Assembly: GCA_030830805.1 (NCBI GenBank)
Contig: JAURMH010000072.1
Location: 1 to 41,736, forward strand
From: Bacteroidota bacterium
GTDB taxonomy: Bacteria; Bacteroidota; Bacteroidia; Sphingobacteriales; Sphingobacteriaceae
Reading direction: 5' to 3'
DNA: 41,736 nucleotides
The notes beneath the pieces were generated by a model. That model was not told where the DNA came from and ran no database searches. It saw only the letters and a list, made by a program, of their open reading frames with translations. Below, piece by piece: positions 1 through 10,318 of this stretch. The position numbers were made by a program, and so were the translations under genes. Position 1 is the stretch's first letter, and the number at the start of each line of letters is the position of its first letter.

Positions 1-588
1 AATAAGTATATTTCTAGGTTTACTAAATCGCTTCATATACCTAGCTACTTGTTGGGTTTCAGCGGCTCTAGTTGCTGCTTCTGCCGAACCATTTCCAGCT
101 TTCAAATGCAAAACAATTACCGTAAAGAAAATAGTATCTTTTGTTTTAACAAGATTTGAATCTATATAAAATAAATTAAAGGCAGTAATTTCTCGTTGCA
201 CTTTTGAAACGGTATCTTGAGAAATAAGTTCAAACTTTTTTGAATTATAAAATAGCGTATTGGTTAATGAAGCATCAACACCGGCCTTAGAGAGTTTTGC
301 TCTTTTCCATTTGGTTTCCCCATTTATATTTAAGGCACCTGTTAAAACGTTTTGCGCATAATCGGCTGTAGCAGAAAGTTCGTTACATCCAATTATGTCT
401 GGCTTGACATAATTGATAATGGTCGAAAGTAAAGGGTTTTTGGTACTAGGTGGTTGATTTGATTCACCATAACGAAGTAGATTATATTGCATCACCCTTA
501 TGGTGTCTTGGGCAAATAAATTAATATTCATTAAAACAAGACAAAACCCTGTCAAATAGAGTGTTTTAAACAAAAAAGTTTTTCTCAT
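1..588 (-). CDS. Endonuclease/exonuclease/phosphatase-family secreted protein (C-terminus cut off by window edge)
   Basis: Open frame from ATG at 588 to the window edge, not in ORF track; translation MRKTFLFKTLYLTGFCLVLMNINLFAQDTIRVMQYNLLRYGES...VKPDIIGCNEL has a signal peptide and EEP-like 'MQYNLL' and 'DIIGCNE' motifs. Confidence 0.7.
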   Translation of the reverse strand, partial: MRKTFLFKTLYLTGFCLVLMNINLFAQDTIRVMQYNLLRYGESNQPPSTKNPLLSTIINYVKPDIIGCNELSATADYAQNVLTGALNINGETKWKRAKLSKAGVDASLTNTLFYNSKKFELISQDTVSKVQREITAFNLFYIDSNLVKTKDTIFFTVIVLHLKAGNGSAEAATRAAETQQVARYMKRFSKPRNILI

Positions 589-642
589 TTTATTCCTATA
601 AATCAGCCTGTAAATGTACATATAAATATATGCTATACAATG

Positions 643-650
643 CAAAAATA
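643..650 (-). promoter_or_regulatory. Bacteroidota -7 element TATTTTTG with an upstream TTTG (~22 nt spacer), for the EEP-family gene
   Basis: Minus strand reads TTTG-CGTTAACTCTCGGGCATTCGCC-TATTTTTG; fits TTTG/TAnnTTTG consensus, ~55 nt before ATG. Confidence 0.5.
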
Positions 651-763
651 GGCGAATGCCCGAGAGTTAACGCAAATTTGACAGGATGTTTAATTTGGAA
701 ATAAAATGTAAGTCAAATTAATTTTAACTAATTGTATATCAAAAACTTAGTAAAAAAGCTATA

Positions 764-1771
764 TTAATTTAATTGATCCGTTAGTAACCTCATCTCTATT
801 AATGGAGAAATATTTTCATATAAAACAGCAAAAACGGCCCTACATATAGGCATCTCCACTTTATACTGTCGATTGATTTCATGAATACATTTAACCGCAT
901 AATAGCCTTCTGCAATCATACCCATTTCAAATTGGGCTGATTTTACAGAATATCCCTTCCCTACCATATTGCCAAAAGTCCGGTTCCTCGAAAATTGAGA
1001 ATAGGCTGTGACTAATAAATCGCCTAAATATGCAGATTCTTTGATATCCCTATTAATTGGATGAACAGCTGCAAGAAAGCGTTCCATTTCTCTGATGGCA
1101 TTGGAGATTAATACCGATTGAAAATTATCGCCATAACCCAAACCATGAAAAATACCCGCTGCGATTGCGTATATATTTTTAAGCACGGCTCCGTATTCTG
1201 TTCCATAAATATCATCGCTGGTGACGGTGCGGATGTATCGATTATTTAAAATAGTAGCGAATGCATCTGCATGATTTTGCTGTAAACATGAAATTGTTAG
1301 ATAAGATAATTTCTCTAAGGCCACTTCCTCTGCATGACAAGGCCCGCTTATAACTAAGACCTGTGCCAATGGTAATTTAAAATAACTATTAAAGTATTCT
1401 CCGATGATTAAATTAAATTCAGGAACAATGCCTTTTATTGCACTGCAAATAAATTTTCCAGCAAAATCTGCTGGACTCAATGACGATAAACTAGTATGTA
1501 AAAAGGCTGCAGGAACTGCCAAAATAATTATATCTGCAGCGGCGATGGTGGCTTTTATATCTGTGCTTACACGTTCTTTCGAAATGTTAATTTCTGCCGA
1601 TGATAAATAATGAGGGTTTCTACCGAAGTTACGAATGTGTGCAACCGCCTCTTCATTTCTCATCCACCAGGTTACATCTGCTTGGTTGTCGCAAAGAATC
1701 TTTACTAAGGCTGTAGCCCAACTTCCACCACCAATTACGGCAATCTTAGCTTCTTTATTAATTAGCTTCAT
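764..1771 (-). CDS. gpsA: NAD(P)H-dependent glycerol-3-phosphate dehydrogenase
   Basis: IAVIGGGSWATALVKIL N-terminal Rossmann motif, ISGPCHAEEVA, KNIYAIAAG; 335 aa, typical GpsA. Confidence 0.93.
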   Translation of the reverse strand: MKLINKEAKIAVIGGGSWATALVKILCDNQADVTWWMRNEEAVAHIRNFGRNPHYLSSAEINISKERVSTDIKATIAAADIIILAVPAAFLHTSLSSLSPADFAGKFICSAIKGIVPEFNLIIGEYFNSYFKLPLAQVLVISGPCHAEEVALEKLSYLTISCLQQNHADAFATILNNRYIRTVTSDDIYGTEYGAVLKNIYAIAAGIFHGLGYGDNFQSVLISNAIREMERFLAAVHPINRDIKESAYLGDLLVTAYSQFSRNRTFGNMVGKGYSVKSAQFEMGMIAEGYYAVKCIHEINRQYKVEMPICRAVFAVLYENISPLIEMRLLTDQLN

Positions 1772-1825
1772 AATCTACAATAAGCACGAAAATACCAAAA
1801 TTGAAATAGAAAGCCAAAAACTAAA

Positions 1826-3124
1826 CTACTTCTTCTCGTCTGAAGTATATAAATCTTCTTTGGAAGCAATTTCTATTTGCATTCCATCTTTTAACATTTT
1901 GGAGATTGCTAAATAAGGCGCAACTACTACTTCTTGTCCTTCTTTTAAACCCTCTTTAATTTCAATGTACATATCGTCTTGAATACCGGTTTTAACAGGA
2001 AGCTTAATTACTTTGTTATTTTCTATTATAAAAACAAATTCTTTCATACCCGAAGCATTTGCCTTAACGGCTGTTGTGGAAGTGCTTTTATCTTCTACAG
2101 AATCTTCTCTTGTAGTAACAGATTGAATGGGAACTGTTAAAATATTAATTGTTTTTTCGGTTTGAATTTCTACTGTTGCAGATAATCCTGGTCTTAAAGG
2201 TGAAGCTAAGTTTTTGTCTTTGCTATTTAATTTTGCGTATGATTCACTCAAAATTCTAATCTTTACTGGAAAATTGGTAACCTGGTCTGCGCTAGCACCT
2301 ACAACACTTGCAGAGTTTGCAATTTCTGTAACTACACCTTTAAATGACTGATCAAGAAACGCATCTACTTCTACTATAGCAGTATCACCAATAGACAATC
2401 TATTGATATCGTTTTCGTTCACATCTACACTTACTTCCATAGAATTTAAATTAGCAATTCGCATAATTTCGGTACCCGTCATTTGAGAAGTTCCTAAAAC
2501 ACGCTCTCCTAATTCTACATTCAATTTAGAAACGGTTCCGTCTACCGGAGAAAAAACAGTAGTTTTAAATAAATTATCTTTTGCTTCTTTTACCGATGCC
2601 TCTGCACTTTTAACATTAAATTTTGCTGCTTGCACATCTGCTCTTGCCGATAAATAATTACTTTTTATTAGTTCAAAATCTGCCTCAGAAATAATTTTAT
2701 CTTTTATAAGTTTAGCGTTCCTGTCGTATGCTTGTTCGGTTTGAATAAATCTAGCTTCTGCATTTGACAAATTCGCTTTTGAAGTATTCAAAGCAGCCGA
2801 AGCTCTGTCTAGATAAGATTCATAGATATCCGGTCTGATTTTGCAAAGTAGTTGTCCGCGCTTTACTTTTTGGCCCTCTTTAACCATTAAAGAAACTATT
2901 TCGCCAGAAACATCAGAAGATATTTTCACTTCTATTTCTGGTTGAATTTTTCCACTTGCAGAAACGGTTTCTACAATTGTTCTAAGCGCTACTTTTTCAA
3001 CTGCTACTTTTTGATTAGCCACACCGCCAATCCAACCCATTTTTTTACCTGTAATTGCAAATGCGACTAATACTATCACGGCAATTATCAAATATTTAAT
3101 TAAATTATTTTTTTTGTTCAACAT
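1826..3124 (-). CDS. HlyD/MacA-family efflux periplasmic adaptor subunit
   Basis: N-terminal TM helix, biotinyl-lipoyl-like halves (VSGEIVSLMVKEGQKVKRGQLLCKI ... VFSPVDGTVSKLNVELGERV), coiled-coil hairpin. Confidence 0.88.
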   Translation of the reverse strand: MLNKKNNLIKYLIIAVIVLVAFAITGKKMGWIGGVANQKVAVEKVALRTIVETVSASGKIQPEIEVKISSDVSGEIVSLMVKEGQKVKRGQLLCKIRPDIYESYLDRASAALNTSKANLSNAEARFIQTEQAYDRNAKLIKDKIISEADFELIKSNYLSARADVQAAKFNVKSAEASVKEAKDNLFKTTVFSPVDGTVSKLNVELGERVLGTSQMTGTEIMRIANLNSMEVSVDVNENDINRLSIGDTAIVEVDAFLDQSFKGVVTEIANSASVVGASADQVTNFPVKIRILSESYAKLNSKDKNLASPLRPGLSATVEIQTEKTINILTVPIQSVTTREDSVEDKSTSTTAVKANASGMKEFVFIIENNKVIKLPVKTGIQDDMYIEIKEGLKEGQEVVVAPYLAISKMLKDGMQIEIASKEDLYTSDEKK

Positions 3125-3135
3125 GTTTTTATGTT

Positions 3136-4464
3136 TTAAAATGACAATGGTATTCCTAAATAAAAATCAACAAGCTTTTGTCTGAGTATTAACTCATATA
3201 ATGCTTGTACACGATCAGCCTCAGACTTTGCTAAGTTATTTTTTGATATAATAAAATCAACTGCATTAATTAATCCAACTTCGAATTTTTGTTGATTATA
3301 TTTAAAAGATTCTTTGAGCGCAATATTACTATTTACAGTAGACTCATATTTTTTTTCAGCAGCCTTTAAATCTGTTAACGCTTGTGCAATCGATTTACTT
3401 AAATTTAGCCTTGCAGTTTGCGTATTAATATTGGCATTGGCTAAATTAATTTTCGCTCTTTTTAAATTAGCATTTGCATTTCTACTGTTGAAAATGGGCA
3501 CATTCAAACTAAATCCCCAATACTGCCCAAAGTTGTCTTGCAATTGACCTTTAAATGTTTCTCGTGCCAATGAAACATAATTTGAATTGATGCCTGCACC
3601 AAAACTTAAACTAGGAAATAAAACTGCTTTACTGATTGCTACATTTTTAGCCGCAGATTGAAACCTAAAATCGAAGAGCTTTACATCTGGTAGTTTTTCG
3701 GCCGCTGACTGATACACCGAACTAAATTGATACTGCTCACTTTTATCTAAGGCAGGGATTAAATTTGCTGGCTTTTCAATTAGCATTTCTTCTGCAGGAT
3801 CTCTATCTAATAACTGCAATAAATTTAGCCTTGCAATCGCTAATTGATTTTCTGCATTAGTTAAATTTAATTGGTCTCTTGCTAATTGCGCTTTGCTTTC
3901 TAATAAATCACCTTGTGTGCTATTACCTACTTCAAAGTTTTTGTTCGCCCTTTCGAATTGTTGTAAACTTATTTTTAATTGCTCTTGCGCAACAAGCGTA
4001 AGGTCTTGATTATACAATACATTTAAATAATTATTGATTACTGTAAGTGTAATGTCGTTTTTGATTTTAGCTAAACTCGCCACCTCTGCAGCTAAATCGA
4101 AAGTCTGTGCTTGGTAATTATATAGTTTTTGTCCAGCACCAAAAATGGTGACCTGCGAATTAACACCTGTTGAGAAAGAACTGAAGCTTTGGAATTCAGA
4201 CGAACTTGTTACTGGGTTAACAGACAAGCCATAGTTTTTTGAATTAGATGCACTTGCATTAAAAGATGGCAATAGCGCATTTTTACTTTGGGATAAATCA
4301 ATCGATGCCAAATCAACATTCAACTTGTATTGCTTGATGGTTAAATTATTTTCGAGTGCATAACTAATGCAATTTTCTAAAGACCAAACTTGGCTTTGGG
4401 CTTGCAATTGGGCAAAGCCTAATCCAAAACAGGAAGTCCATATGAGTAATATCGTTTTTTTCAT
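3136..4464 (-). CDS. TolC family outer membrane efflux protein
   Basis: Signal peptide, WSLENCISYALENNLTIKQ, repeated TolC coiled-coil halves; 11 nt upstream of the HlyD-family gene. Confidence 0.9.
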   Translation of the reverse strand: MKKTILLIWTSCFGLGFAQLQAQSQVWSLENCISYALENNLTIKQYKLNVDLASIDLSQSKNALLPSFNASASNSKNYGLSVNPVTSSSEFQSFSSFSTGVNSQVTIFGAGQKLYNYQAQTFDLAAEVASLAKIKNDITLTVINNYLNVLYNQDLTLVAQEQLKISLQQFERANKNFEVGNSTQGDLLESKAQLARDQLNLTNAENQLAIARLNLLQLLDRDPAEEMLIEKPANLIPALDKSEQYQFSSVYQSAAEKLPDVKLFDFRFQSAAKNVAISKAVLFPSLSFGAGINSNYVSLARETFKGQLQDNFGQYWGFSLNVPIFNSRNANANLKRAKINLANANINTQTARLNLSKSIAQALTDLKAAEKKYESTVNSNIALKESFKYNQQKFEVGLINAVDFIISKNNLAKSEADRVQALYELILRQKLVDFYLGIPLSF

Positions 4465-4474
4465 ATTTCAGAAA

Positions 4475-4502
4475 CAAAAATATAATTTGAACTGCAAAAA
4501 TA
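4475..4502 (-). promoter_or_regulatory. Two tandem TATTTTTG (-7-like) elements upstream of the TolC gene
   Basis: CAAAAATA on + strand at 4475-4482 and 4495-4502, just before ATG at 4464. Confidence 0.4.
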
Positions 4503-4563
4503 TAGTAATTTAGCTCCATATCCTTAATAAATTGCTAAATTACCGTAACATTTTTTTTACTTG

Positions 4564-5175
4564 ATGTACCTCAGCAAAACACCCAAATTACTAAAAGCAT
4601 TATATCCCAATCTTATTTGGGATTATCGCACGCATAAAGGGGTGGTATATTTGACTTTCGATGATGGCCCAATTCCCGAAGTAACACCCTATGTTTTGGA
4701 AGTGCTAGCTAAATACCAAATCAAAGCGACATTTTTTTGTATTGGGGATAATGTTCAAAAACACCCTGGCGTTTTTGAAGAAATAATAAAAGCTGGACAC
4801 GCTATTGGAAACCATACGTTTAACCATTTAAATGGTTGGAAAACAGATAAAAACAATTATCACCAGAATACACTTGCTTGCGAGCCTTATTTTAAAACAA
4901 ATTTATTTCGCCCTCCTTATGGCAGAATTAAAAGAAGCCAAATAAAACTACTTCAAGAAAAGTTCAAAATTGTGATGTATGATGTATTAAGTGGCGATTT
5001 TGACCAAAAAAGTAGCCCCGAAAAGTGCTATCAAAATGTACTCAAACATTCAAGCGATGGCGCTATTATTGTTTTTCACGATAGCCTGAAAGCATATGCT
5101 AATCTCAAAGAATCATTGCCAAGATCAATAGAAGCGCTATTAAACAAAGGTTTTCGATTCGAAACAATCAAATAA
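4564..5175 (+). CDS. Polysaccharide deacetylase family protein (NodB homology domain)
   Basis: VVYLTFDDGP, ATFFCIGDNV, GNHTFNH, FRPPYG, VFHDS motifs of carbohydrate esterase family 4. ATG at 4564 preferred over track TTG at 4561. Confidence 0.9.
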   Translation: MYLSKTPKLLKALYPNLIWDYRTHKGVVYLTFDDGPIPEVTPYVLEVLAKYQIKATFFCIGDNVQKHPGVFEEIIKAGHAIGNHTFNHLNGWKTDKNNYHQNTLACEPYFKTNLFRPPYGRIKRSQIKLLQEKFKIVMYDVLSGDFDQKSSPEKCYQNVLKHSSDGAIIVFHDSLKAYANLKESLPRSIEALLNKGFRFETIK

Positions 5176-5241
5176 ACAAATGCAAAATTGATCGAAAAAA
5201 ATAATAATTTATCCTAAATTCGCGGTAGAAAATAAATTATT

Positions 5242-7503
5242 ATGGCATTTGATATAGAAATGATTGAAAAGGTTTATGCAAACCTTGACGCGAAAGTTAA
5301 CGCTGCTCGCAAAATTGTTAACAAACCCCTCACTTTAACCGAAAAAATATTATACGCCCATTTATGGGAAAGTGCTACAGAAGCCTATAGTAGAGGTAAG
5401 TCTTATGTAGATTTTGCACCAGATAGAGTGGCGATGCAAGATGCAACTGCTCAAATGGCTTTATTGCAATTTATGCAAGCAGGCAGAGCAAAAGTAGCGG
5501 TTCCTTCTACTGCTCATTGCGACCATTTAATTCAAGCAAAAGAAGGTGCAACCGCCGACTTAGCAACTGCAAATTTACAGAACAAAGAAGTTTTCGATTT
5601 CTTAGCTTCTGTTTCTAATAAATATGGTATTGGTTTTTGGAAACCAGGTGCTGGAATTATTCATCAAGTTGTCCTAGAAAATTATGCGTTCCCTGGAGGC
5701 ATGATGATTGGTACAGACTCCCACACAGTTAATGCTGGTGGCTTAGGTATGATTGCGATAGGTGTTGGCGGTGCAGATGCTTGTGATGTAATGGCTGGCT
5801 TACCTTGGGAATTAAAATTTCCAAAATTAATTGGTATAAAATTAACAGGTAAATTATCTGGTTGGACTTCTGCAAAAGATGTAATATTAAAAGTAGCCGG
5901 AATTTTAACTGTAAAAGGTGGAACAGGTGCAATTGTAGAATATTTTGGAGAAGGCGCGCTATCATTATCTTGTACGGGAAAAGGGACTATTTGTAATATG
6001 GGTGCAGAGATTGGTGCTACCACTTCTATTTTTGGTTACGATGAAAAAATGGCCGCTTATTTAAGAGGCACAGATCGTGCTGACATAGCTGATCTAGCAG
6101 ACAAAGTAGCACATCATTTAACTGGCGATGCAGAAGTATATGCCAACCCTGAAAATTATTTTGATGAATTAATTGAAATTGATTTATCAACTTTAGAGCC
6201 CCAAATTAACGGACCATTTACACCAGACTTAGCTTGGCCGATTTCTAAATTTGCTGCAGCAGTAAAAGAAAATAATTGGCCAACAAAATTAGAAGTTGGA
6301 TTAATTGGTTCTTGTACCAATTCTTCTTACGAAGATATTTCTAGGGCAGCATCTATTGCGCAACAAGCAGTAGATAAACACTTACAAGCAAAATCAGAAT
6401 ATACCATTACACCGGGTTCCGAACAAGTGCGCTATACCGTAGACAGAGATGGCTACTTAGCCACTTTTACTGCAATGGGTGGTGTGGTGCTTGCCAATGC
6501 TTGCGGACCATGTATTGGACAATGGGCTCGACATGGTGCAGAAAAACAAGAAAGAAATGCAATCATTACTTCCTTCAATAGAAATTTTGCCAAACGCGCA
6601 GATGGCAATCCGAATACTTTTGCATTTGTTGCGTCGCCAGAAATTGTAACCGCGCTAGCAATTGCAGGTGACTTAACTTTTAATCCATTAACAGACACGC
6701 TAATTAATTCAAAAGGCGAACAAGTTAAATTAGATGAGCCTAAAGGAATTGAATTACCAATAAAAGGATTTGCCGTTAAAGACGCAGGATACCAAGCTCC
6801 CGCAGCAGATGGAAGTAAAGTAACTGTGCTGGTAGCAGAAAATTCTAGCAGATTACAATTGTTAGCGCCATTTGCTGCTTGGGAAAAACAAGATATCAAA
6901 GGCTTAAAATTATTAATTAAAGCTAAAGGAAAATGTACTACCGATCATATTTCTATGGCTGGTCCATGGTTAAAATTCCGCGGACACTTAGATAATATTT
7001 CGAACAATATGTTGATTGGTGCCATTAACTTTTTCAACGATACGGCAGATACGGTAAAGAATCAATTAACTGGTGAATATGGCGCAGTTCCTGCCACACA
7101 GCGCGCTTATAAAGCAGCTGGAATCGGATCTATTGTTGTTGGAGACGAAAACTATGGTGAAGGATCTTCAAGAGAGCACGCAGCTATGGAACCTCGTCAT
7201 TTAGGCGTTCGTGCAATTTTGGTAAAATCATTTGCTAGAATTCACGAAACAAATTTAAAGAAACAAGGTATGCTTGCATTGACTTTTGCAAACAATACTG
7301 ATTACGATAAAATTTTAGAAGATGATACCATTGACATTAATGGATTGAACGAATTTGCGCCAGGCAAACAACTAAGTATTTGTTTAAACCATGCAGATGG
7401 AAGTAATGAAACAATTATGGTTAACCATACTTATAACCAACAACAAATTGAGTGGTTTAAGGCTGGAGGTGCATTAAATATTATACGCGCAAGCGTTAAC
7501 TAA
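5242..7503 (+). CDS. Aconitate hydratase (mitochondrial-type)
   Basis: 753 aa; [63 protein letters not shown]. Confidence 0.95.
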   Translation: MAFDIEMIEKVYANLDAKVNAARKIVNKPLTLTEKILYAHLWESATEAYSRGKSYVDFAPDRVAMQDATAQMALLQFMQAGRAKVAVPSTAHCDHLIQAKEGATADLATANLQNKEVFDFLASVSNKYGIGFWKPGAGIIHQVVLENYAFPGGMMIGTDSHTVNAGGLGMIAIGVGGADACDVMAGLPWELKFPKLIGIKLTGKLSGWTSAKDVILKVAGILTVKGGTGAIVEYFGEGALSLSCTGKGTICNMGAEIGATTSIFGYDEKMAAYLRGTDRADIADLADKVAHHLTGDAEVYANPENYFDELIEIDLSTLEPQINGPFTPDLAWPISKFAAAVKENNWPTKLEVGLIGSCTNSSYEDISRAASIAQQAVDKHLQAKSEYTITPGSEQVRYTVDRDGYLATFTAMGGVVLANACGPCIGQWARHGAEKQERNAIITSFNRNFAKRADGNPNTFAFVASPEIVTALAIAGDLTFNPLTDTLINSKGEQVKLDEPKGIELPIKGFAVKDAGYQAPAADGSKVTVLVAENSSRLQLLAPFAAWEKQDIKGLKLLIKAKGKCTTDHISMAGPWLKFRGHLDNISNNMLIGAINFFNDTADTVKNQLTGEYGAVPATQRAYKAAGIGSIVVGDENYGEGSSREHAAMEPRHLGVRAILVKSFARIHETNLKKQGMLALTFANNTDYDKILEDDTIDINGLNEFAPGKQLSICLNHADGSNETIMVNHTYNQQQIEWFKAGGALNIIRASVN

Positions 7504-7505
7504 TT

Positions 7506-7534
7506 AAAAAAAAAGGGTTCAGCCCTTTTTTTTT
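7506..7534 (+). terminator. Intrinsic terminator after aconitase
   Basis: AAAAAAAAAGGG-TTCAG-CCCTTTTTTTTT hairpin with U-tract. Confidence 0.75.
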
Positions 7535-7551
7535 GCCCAAAAATTACGCGG

Positions 7552-8025
7552 ATGAAAATTACACTTTTAGTTGTTGGAAAAACAAATGATGCTTATTTAA
7601 TTGAAGGCGTAGAAAAATATGCTAAACGATTAATACATTATTGTAAGTTTCAATTAATTGAAATTCCTGAATTAAAAAACACTAAAAGCTTAAGCGAAGA
7701 ACAACAAAAAGAAAAAGAAGCGGAATTAATATTAAATAAAATTAGCAATACCGATTTAGTCATGCTTTTAGATGAAACCGGAAAACAATTTAGTTCTATA
7801 GATTTTAGTAAACAAATTAACAACTGGCAAATTCAATCAGTAGGCGCCGTAGTCTTTGTCGTAGGCGGGCCTTATGGTTTTGATCAAAAAATAAAAGCGA
7901 GAGCAAATGGAGAAATTTCACTTTCTAAAATGACTTTCTCTCATCAAATGGTACGCTTGTTTTTTGTAGAACAAATTTATCGGGCATTTAGCATTTTAAA
8001 AGGAGAACCTTATCATCATGCTTAA
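7552..8025 (+). CDS. rlmH: 23S rRNA (pseudouridine1915-N3)-methyltransferase
   Basis: MKITLLVVGKTND, FVVGGPYGFD, LSKMTFSHQMVRLFFVEQIYRAFSILKGEPYHH; 157 aa, diagnostic of RlmH. Confidence 0.96.
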   Translation: MKITLLVVGKTNDAYLIEGVEKYAKRLIHYCKFQLIEIPELKNTKSLSEEQQKEKEAELILNKISNTDLVMLLDETGKQFSSIDFSKQINNWQIQSVGAVVFVVGGPYGFDQKIKARANGEISLSKMTFSHQMVRLFFVEQIYRAFSILKGEPYHHA

Positions 8026-8036
8026 AATATAGAAAT

Positions 8037-8068
8037 AAAAAAACCCAAATTTTCATTTGGGTTTTTTT
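8037..8068. terminator. Bidirectional terminator between convergent rlmH and DUF5606 genes
   Basis: AAAAAAACCCAAAT-TTTC-ATTTGGGTTTTTTT, perfect 14-bp inverted repeat. Confidence 0.85.
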
Positions 8069-8082
8069 AATGCTGTGGTAAA

Positions 8083-8511
8083 TTACGATGCTGGTTCAGC
8101 TTCTTCGTTTGCTACTGGAGCTTCCTCATCAAACAAGGGTAAGGTTGCAAGAAACACATACCACGAAATAATTTTTTTAATATCTGAAGCGTAAACCCTT
8201 TCCACATCGTGGTTAGGAACTATGCTAGTGAAATAATTACGCAATATTTTATTGTCTGCTTTTGGATCTGGCACTGTATTAGTAGCAGCAGAAGCTTTCA
8301 TTTTCTCTAAAATACTGATCAAGGTAATGTCCTCTTCTTGGTCTCCAAAAACAGTAATATCCTCTAAAGTTGCAAGCTTTGTACTTGCATTGGTAATTAA
8401 TTTATTTTTTAAACCATCCATGGTTTCTAAAATAAAGCCCGCTTTATTTTGACCAATTACACGATACAAACCTGGCTTGCCAGTTACCGAAACAATTCCT
8501 CTTAAATTCAT
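8083..8511 (-). CDS. DUF5606 domain-containing protein
   Basis: MNLRGIVSVTGKPGLYRVIGQNKAGFILETMDG, N-terminal pattern of the Bacteroidota DUF5606 family. Confidence 0.75.
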   Translation of the reverse strand: MNLRGIVSVTGKPGLYRVIGQNKAGFILETMDGLKNKLITNASTKLATLEDITVFGDQEEDITLISILEKMKASAATNTVPDPKADNKILRNYFTSIVPNHDVERVYASDIKKIISWYVFLATLPLFDEEAPVANEEAEPAS

Positions 8512-8515
8512 ATAA

Positions 8516-8974
8516 TTATTCAGTTACTGTTATACCAATAATAGCATCACCTTGTGCAATTGCATCTACTAGGTCTACATTTTCTATTACTTTACCAAAT
8601 ACGGTATGGTTTCTATCTAAATGTGCAGTGTTTGCACGGCTATGGCAAATAAAGAATTGCGATCCGCCAGTATTTCTACCTGCATGCGCCATCGATAATA
8701 CCCCTCTATCATGAAATTGGTTTTCACCAGTTAATTCACAATCAATCATGTAACCTGGCCCACCCGAACCTGCTTTAAAAGCGGTTGCTTCTGATTTTGA
8801 ATAAGGGCAACCTGCCTGAACCACAAAATCAGGAATGACACGATGAAAAGTGATTCCATCATAAAAACCTTCTTTCGCTAATTTAATGAAATTTGCAACC
8901 GTGTTTGGTGCATCTTTTTCGAAGAACTCAATCTTTAAGTCTCCTTTTGCTGTTTTTAATATTGCAGTGCTCAT
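8516..8974 (-). CDS. Cyclophilin-type peptidyl-prolyl cis-trans isomerase
   Basis: [36 protein letters not shown]; start [18 protein letters not shown] at 8974 preferred over track start 9127. Confidence 0.93.
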   Translation of the reverse strand: MSTAILKTAKGDLKIEFFEKDAPNTVANFIKLAKEGFYDGITFHRVIPDFVVQAGCPYSKSEATAFKAGSGGPGYMIDCELTGENQFHDRGVLSMAHAGRNTGGSQFFICHSRANTAHLDRNHTVFGKVIENVDLVDAIAQGDAIIGITVTE

Positions 8975-8993
8975 GTTATTTTTTTGTTCGCAA

Positions 8994-9001
8994 CAAAAGT
9001 A
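8994..9001 (-). promoter_or_regulatory. -7-like element TACTTTTG upstream of the cyclophilin gene
   Basis: CAAAAGTA on + strand; 19 nt from ATG at 8974 in a 58-bp divergent intergenic gap. Confidence 0.5.
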
Positions 9002-9032
9002 GAAAAATGTTTTAGTATTTTTACGATAAGAA

Positions 9033-10289
9033 ATGAAAAAAACAATTCTACTTCTATTCTTAATAAGCTGCGTTACAATAGGTAGGGCAACATCTATTAT
9101 TATTCCAATGGATGACAAACAAAGCAATCATTTGAAAGCTTATGGCGTCGCTTATTGGGTACTCAAGCAAGATGTGTCGATGTGGTGGCTGCTGAATTAT
9201 AAAGGGGGTAGTTTTTTAATTCCTTACGCGCAGAGTATCGAAGCAGAATGTCGCATCAGAAATGTTTCTTACGATCTTATTGCCGATGTGCAAGCCAGTG
9301 CAATTTTAGCAGAAATTGCCGTACCCGAAACAAACATGGATGCCGTAAAATTAGATAAGGCTCCAAAAATGGCGGTGTATTCGCCTAAAAATAAATTACC
9401 CTGGGACGACGCCGTTACCATGGTTTTAACTTATGCCGAAATTCCATACGATCTTATTTACGATGAAGAAGTAATCAAAGGAATGTTACCTAATTACGAT
9501 TGGCTTCATTTGCATCATGAAGATTTTACCGGACAATATGGACGATTTTATGCTGCCTATCGTAATGCAGCTTGGTACCAAAACGATGTTCAACAAAATG
9601 AACAAACCGCGGCAAAACTTGGATTTAAAAAAGTTTCCGAATTAAAGCTAGCAGTAGCAACAGCTATTAAAAACTTCACTATAGGTGGCGGATTTTTATT
9701 TGCCATGTGTTCTGGTACCGACAGCTATGATATTGCATTAGCTTCTGCAGGCATAGACATTTGCGAATCGATGTTTGATGGCGATAATGCTGATCCGAAT
9801 GCCCAAGCAAAATTAAATTTTCAACAAACATTTGCTTTTAAAAATTTCAAAATAGACAATAACCCTTATAACTACGAGTTTTCGGATATTGATAATACCA
9901 ACAATCGAAATTTAAAAGAGCAAAACGACTATTTTAGTTTATTTGATTTTTCTGCCAAATGGGACCCTGTTCCTAGTATGCTTACACAGAATCACGAAAA
10001 AGTGATCAAAGGATTTATGGGTCAAACGACCGCTTTCAAAAAAAGCTTAGTGAAGCCGGATGTATTGGTTTTGGGCGAAACTAGTATCGCAGGAGAAGTG
10101 AGATATATTCATGGTGAAATAGGCAAAGGCACTTGGACATTTTACGGAGGCCACGACCCCGAAGATTACCAACATTTAGTGAGCGATCCTCCTACCGATT
10201 TAAGTTTACATCCCAATTCCCCAGGATATAGACTCATCTTAAATAATGTATTATTTCCGGCGGCAAAAAAGAAGAAACAAAAAACCTAA
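9033..10289 (+). CDS. Conserved secreted Bacteroidota protein of the type often labelled 'asparagine synthetase B'; true function unclear
   Basis: Signal peptide, [109 protein letters not shown]. Label from memory, not a search. Confidence 0.65.
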   Translation: MKKTILLLFLISCVTIGRATSIIIPMDDKQSNHLKAYGVAYWVLKQDVSMWWLLNYKGGSFLIPYAQSIEAECRIRNVSYDLIADVQASAILAEIAVPETNMDAVKLDKAPKMAVYSPKNKLPWDDAVTMVLTYAEIPYDLIYDEEVIKGMLPNYDWLHLHHEDFTGQYGRFYAAYRNAAWYQNDVQQNEQTAAKLGFKKVSELKLAVATAIKNFTIGGGFLFAMCSGTDSYDIALASAGIDICESMFDGDNADPNAQAKLNFQQTFAFKNFKIDNNPYNYEFSDIDNTNNRNLKEQNDYFSLFDFSAKWDPVPSMLTQNHEKVIKGFMGQTTAFKKSLVKPDVLVLGETSIAGEVRYIHGEIGKGTWTFYGGHDPEDYQHLVSDPPTDLSLHPNSPGYRLILNNVLFPAAKKKKQKT

Positions 10290-10318
10290 TCGCGCCCCTG
10301 TTTTTGAGTTTCCGCGGC

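Noticed and set aside
5682-6899. Minus-strand ORFs antisense to aconitase (113, 78, 148 aa)
   Set aside because: Pro/Leu/His-biased shadow translations of the aconitase frame; no independent support.
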